A model generated the notes under the pieces. The model was given only the letters and a program-made list of their open reading frames with translations, was not told where the DNA came from and searched no databases. Below are positions 61,215 through 64,000 of a DNA stretch of 64,000 bases, piece by piece. Position numbers and translations under genes: made by a program. The first letter of the stretch is position 1. The number at the start of each line of letters is the position of its first letter. The stretch covers positions 7,006,001 through 7,070,000 of the forward strand of contig NZ_CP070326.1 of NCBI RefSeq assembly GCF_016917755.1, given 5' to 3'. The DNA comes from Streptomyces noursei (GTDB lineage Bacteria > Actinomycetota > Actinomycetes > Streptomycetales > Streptomycetaceae).

Positions 61215-64000
61215 ATGGACGCCGCGGCATCCCGCGAGAGCTGGATACAGTCCCTTCCCGAGCACCTCCGGGACCGGATGCGCTCCCGCCTCGCCGGCGA
61301 CGCCGGGGACGGGCGAGTGGGCCGGATCGTGCCGGTGGGCCGGGACCGGGACCTCCCGCTCTCCTTCGCCCAGCAACGCCTGTGGTTCCTGGACGAGTTC
61401 GAGCCCGGCAGTGCCGAGTACAACTCCTGCACCTCGCTGCGGCTCGCCGGCGAGCTGTACGTCCCGGCGCTGGAGCTGGCCCTCTCCGCGCTGGTGGCGC
61501 GCCACGAGTCGCTGCGCACCACCTTCGACGCGGTGGACGGGCAGGGCAGGCAGATCGTGGGCCGGCCCTTCCCGGTGGTGGTGCCGGTCGCACAGGTCCC
61601 GCGGGCACCTCGGGAGGACCGGGACGCCATCGTCCGGAGCCTGCTGCGCGCGGAGGTGGCCCGCCCCTTCGACCTGCGCACCGGCCCGCTGCTGCGCGGC
61701 CTGCTGCTCCGGCTCGACGAGCGGGAGCACATCCTCGCCCTGACCCTCCACCACATCGTCACCGACGGCTGGTCGATGGGGATCATCGGCAGGGAGCTGA
61801 GCGCCCTGTACGACGCGGCGCTGCGGCCCGGCGAGGCCACCGTCCCGGCGGTCCTGGAACGGGCCGGCCTGGCTCCGCTGCCCCTGCAGTACGCCGACTT
61901 CGCCGTCTGGCAGCGCGAGCGGCTCTCCGGCGCGGAGCTGGACCGCCAGCTCGCCTACTGGACCGGCAAACTGGACGGGGTCGCCCCGCTGGAGCTGCCC
62001 ACCGACCGGCCGCGCCCGGCGGTGCGCACCTCCGCCGGCGCCCAGCACCTCTTCTCGCTGTCGCCCGGGACCACCGAACGGCTCGCCAAGGTCGCCAGGG
62101 ACCGGGGCGCGACCCTGTTCATGGCCGTCACCGCACTCAGCCAACTGGTCCTCGCCCGCTACTCGGGACAGCACGACATCGCCGTGGGCACCTCCGTCTC
62201 CGGGCGGGACCGCGGCGAGGTGGAGAGCTTGGTGGGCTTCTTCGTCAACACCCTGGTGCTGCGCGCGGAGGTCGACGAGGCCCGGTCCTTCGGCGATTTC
62301 CTGGACTCCGTGCGGGAGACCGTGCTGGAGGCGTTCGCGCACGCCGAGGTGCCGTTCGAGCGGGTGGTGGACGCGGTGGTCACCGACCGCGACCTGAGCC
62401 GTCCGCCGCTCGTCCAGGCCATGGTCTCCCTCCAGAACACCCCCGCCGAACCGCTGCGGCTGTCCGGGCTGACGCTGGAGGAGTACATCTTCGCCCGCGA
62501 ACAGTCCCTCTTCGACATCGACTTCGACTTCTGGGAGCGCGACGGCGGCCTCCTGGGCGCCGTCCAGTACAACCCCGACCTCTTCGACGCGGCCACCGTC
62601 GAGCGGCTCTGCGCCCACCTGCGGACCCTCGCCGAGCGGCTGACCGCCGAGCCCGGCCGCCCCATGGACCGCGTCCCGATGCTCACCGAAGAGGAGGAGC
62701 ACCGGCTGCTGGTGGACTGGAGCGGTGCCCGGCGCGAGCCGCCCGCCACCACCCTGCCCGCGGTGTACGAGGAGCAGGCCGCCCGCACCCCCGACGCCAC
62801 CGCCCTGGTCTGCAACGCCGTCGCGCTGACCTTCCGCGAGCTGGAGGAGCGCGCCAACCGGCTGGCGCACCACCTCCTGTCCCGCTCCGTCGGCCCCGAG
62901 GACCTCGTCGCCCTGGCGCTGCCCCGCACCGAGGACATGGTCATCGGCATCCTGGCGGTCCTCAAGGCGGGCGCGGCCTATGTGCCCGTCGACCCCGATC
63001 TGCCCCGCGACCGGGTGGAGTTCATGCTGGCGGACGCCGCGCCGGCGCTGGTCGTGGTCGCCGGCGAGGACACCGCGGCCCGGCTCGGGGTGCCGCCGTC
63101 CGTCCCGGTCCTGGACCTGACGGGTGCGTCCGCCCGCGCGCTGCTGGCCGCCTGCCCGGGGACCGCCCCCACGGACGCCGACCGCCGCACCCCGCTGCGC
63201 CCGGCCCACCCCGCGCACCTCATCTACACCTCCGGCTCCACCGGCCGCCCCAAGGGCGTGCTGACCGACCACGCCGGGCTGCTCAACCTCTACCGCAACC
63301 ACGAGGCCGAGTTCATCCGCCCCGCGGCCCGGGCCGCCGGCGGACGGCGCTTCAAGGCCGCGCTGACCGCGGTGTTCTCCTTCGACACCTCGTGGGAGGG
63401 CCTGCTGTGGATGGTCGCGGGCCACCAGCTGCACGTCATCGACGACGAGGTGCGGCGCGACCCCGAGGCGATCGTCGGATACGTCCGCAAGGAACGCATC
63501 GACCTGCTCGACCTCACCCCGACCTACGCCGAACAGGTCCTCGCCGCCGGGCTGCTGACCGGCGACGACCACCGGCCCGCGGTGCTGATGCTCGGCGGCG
63601 AGGCGGTCGGCGAGGCGCTGTGGCAGCAGCTGCGGGACGCCCCCGACACCGTCGGCTACAACTTCTACGGGCCGACCGAGGCGACCGTCGACACCCTGTG
63701 GTGCGCACTCGCCGACAGCCCCCGCCCGGTCGTGGGCCGCCCCGTCCACAACACCGGCATCCGCGTGCTGGACCGCCGGCTGCGCCCGGTCCCGGTCGGC
63801 GTCGCCGGCGAACTGCACCTGACCGGCCCGCAGTTGGCCCGCGGCTACCTGGGGCGCGCGGCGCTGACCGCCGAGCGGTTCGTCGCCGACCCCTACGGCG
63901 AGCCCGGCACGCGCATGTACCGCACCGGCGACCTGGTGCGCTGGACCGCCGACGGCGTCATCGAGTACCTCGGCCGCACCGACGACCAGGTCAAGGTGCG
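61215..64000 (+). CDS. Nonribosomal peptide synthetase, second subunit (C-A..., cut by window end)
   Basis: The first 928 residues are visible. A short N-terminal piece (MDAAASRESWIQSLPEHLRD) before the C domain may dock to the acidic tail of the upstream subunit. C5 spans about 42-470 with LSFAQQRLWFLDEF and an intact HHIVTDGWS at 179; it is of the LCL kind, fitting an upstream module without E. A5 begins near 512 with TSGSTGRPKG near 672, YGPTEAT near 818 and YRTGDLV near 902. Its code reads DTEDMGFVD(K), where K lies beyond the edge; acidic E and D in the pocket suggest a basic residue. ATG 61215 has AAGGAGA at 61203. Gap to the first NRPS is 59 bp, one operon. Confidence 0.92.
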   Translation, partial: MDAAASRESWIQSLPEHLRDRMRSRLAGDAGDGRVGRIVPVGRDRDLPLSFAQQRLWFLDEFEPGSAEYNSCTSLRLAGELYVPALELALSALVARHESLRTTFDAVDGQGRQIVGRPFPVVVPVAQVPRAPREDRDAIVRSLLRAEVARPFDLRTGPLLRGLLLRLDEREHILALTLHHIVTDGWSMGIIGRELSALYDAALRPGEATVPAVLERAGLAPLPLQYADFAVWQRERLSGAELDRQLAYWTGKLDGVAPLELPTDRPRPAVRTSAGAQHLFSLSPGTTERLAKVARDRGATLFMAVTALSQLVLARYSGQHDIAVGTSVSGRDRGEVESLVGFFVNTLVLRAEVDEARSFGDFLDSVRETVLEAFAHAEVPFERVVDAVVTDRDLSRPPLVQAMVSLQNTPAEPLRLSGLTLEEYIFAREQSLFDIDFDFWERDGGLLGAVQYNPDLFDAATVERLCAHLRTLAERLTAEPGRPMDRVPMLTEEEEHRLLVDWSGARREPPATTLPAVYEEQAARTPDATALVCNAVALTFRELEERANRLAHHLLSRSVGPEDLVALALPRTEDMVIGILAVLKAGAAYVPVDPDLPRDRVEFMLADAAPALVVVAGEDTAARLGVPPSVPVLDLTGASARALLAACPGTAPTDADRRTPLRPAHPAHLIYTSGSTGRPKGVLTDHAGLLNLYRNHEAEFIRPAARAAGGRRFKAALTAVFSFDTSWEGLLWMVAGHQLHVIDDEVRRDPEAIVGYVRKERIDLLDLTPTYAEQVLAAGLLTGDDHRPAVLMLGGEAVGEALWQQLRDAPDTVGYNFYGPTEATVDTLWCALADSPRPVVGRPVHNTGIRVLDRRLRPVPVGVAGELHLTGPQLARGYLGRAALTAERFVADPYGEPGTRMYRTGDLVRWTADGVIEYLGRTDDQVKV

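Overview
The window is high-GC (about 72% by eye) actinobacterial DNA. Its gene order (miaA, dapF, a RelA/SpoT homologue, hflX, dinG-type helicase, lexA, nrdR-nrdJ, rnhB, recQ) is the core-chromosome order I know from Streptomyces, so the source is almost certainly Streptomyces or a close relative. Strong C/G third-position bias, TANNNT -10 boxes a few bases before starts, and Streptomyces-type SOS and NrdR sites agree with this.

Layout. 1-7.7 kb: end of miaA, a small membrane protein, dapF, rsh, a secreted M1-like peptidase and hflX, closed by a strong terminator. 7.8-9.0 kb: a lipoprotein trypsin-like protease on the minus strand. 9.26-15.3 kb: a compact four-gene NRPS-independent siderophore (NIS) operon (diaminobutyrate-type aminotransferase, two IucA/IucC synthetases, a GNAT) set inside the conserved core. 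15.4-22.4 kb: DNA-damage and dNTP genes (dinG-type helicase, lexA with its SOS box, nrdR and nrdJ with paired NrdR boxes). 22.5-34.7 kb: alpha/beta hydrolase, TerD-like protein, YdbC/DUF4937-like protein, a divergent TetR/ABC-F pair, histidine phosphatase, ADP-ribosylglycohydrolase, RNase HII, two conserved proteins of unknown function, and a RecQ helicase fused to a phosphoribosyltransferase-like tail.

An 800-bp, visibly AT-richer gap (34.7-35.5 kb) separates the core from a nonribosomal peptide synthetase (NRPS) cluster running off the right edge. In order this holds a shortened ABC-type ATPase, a type II thioesterase and MFS exporter (minus strand), two small membrane/lipoproteins, a two-component system divergent from a MacB/FtsX-type ABC transporter, a penicillin-binding-protein-like serine hydrolase, a four-module NRPS (A-T-C-A-T-E-C-A-T-E-C-A-T, 4719 aa) and the first 928 residues of a second NRPS (C-A...).

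How the cluster may work: the first NRPS starts with an unaccompanied A-T loading module, adds a residue whose adenylation code reads as valine (epimerised), a second epimerised residue and a fourth residue, then passes the tetrapeptide to the second NRPS, whose first A domain has acidic pocket residues suggesting a basic amino acid. The stand-alone hydrolase directly upstream has the SxxK, YxN and HxG motifs and C-terminal extension of PBP-type thioesterases, so a trans-acting macrocyclase/offloading role is the most interesting hypothesis. The TCS/ABC module looks like self-protection, and the MFS and TEII like export and proofreading. The two epimerisation modules carry near-identical patches with foreign codon usage, a sign of recent intragenic recombination.
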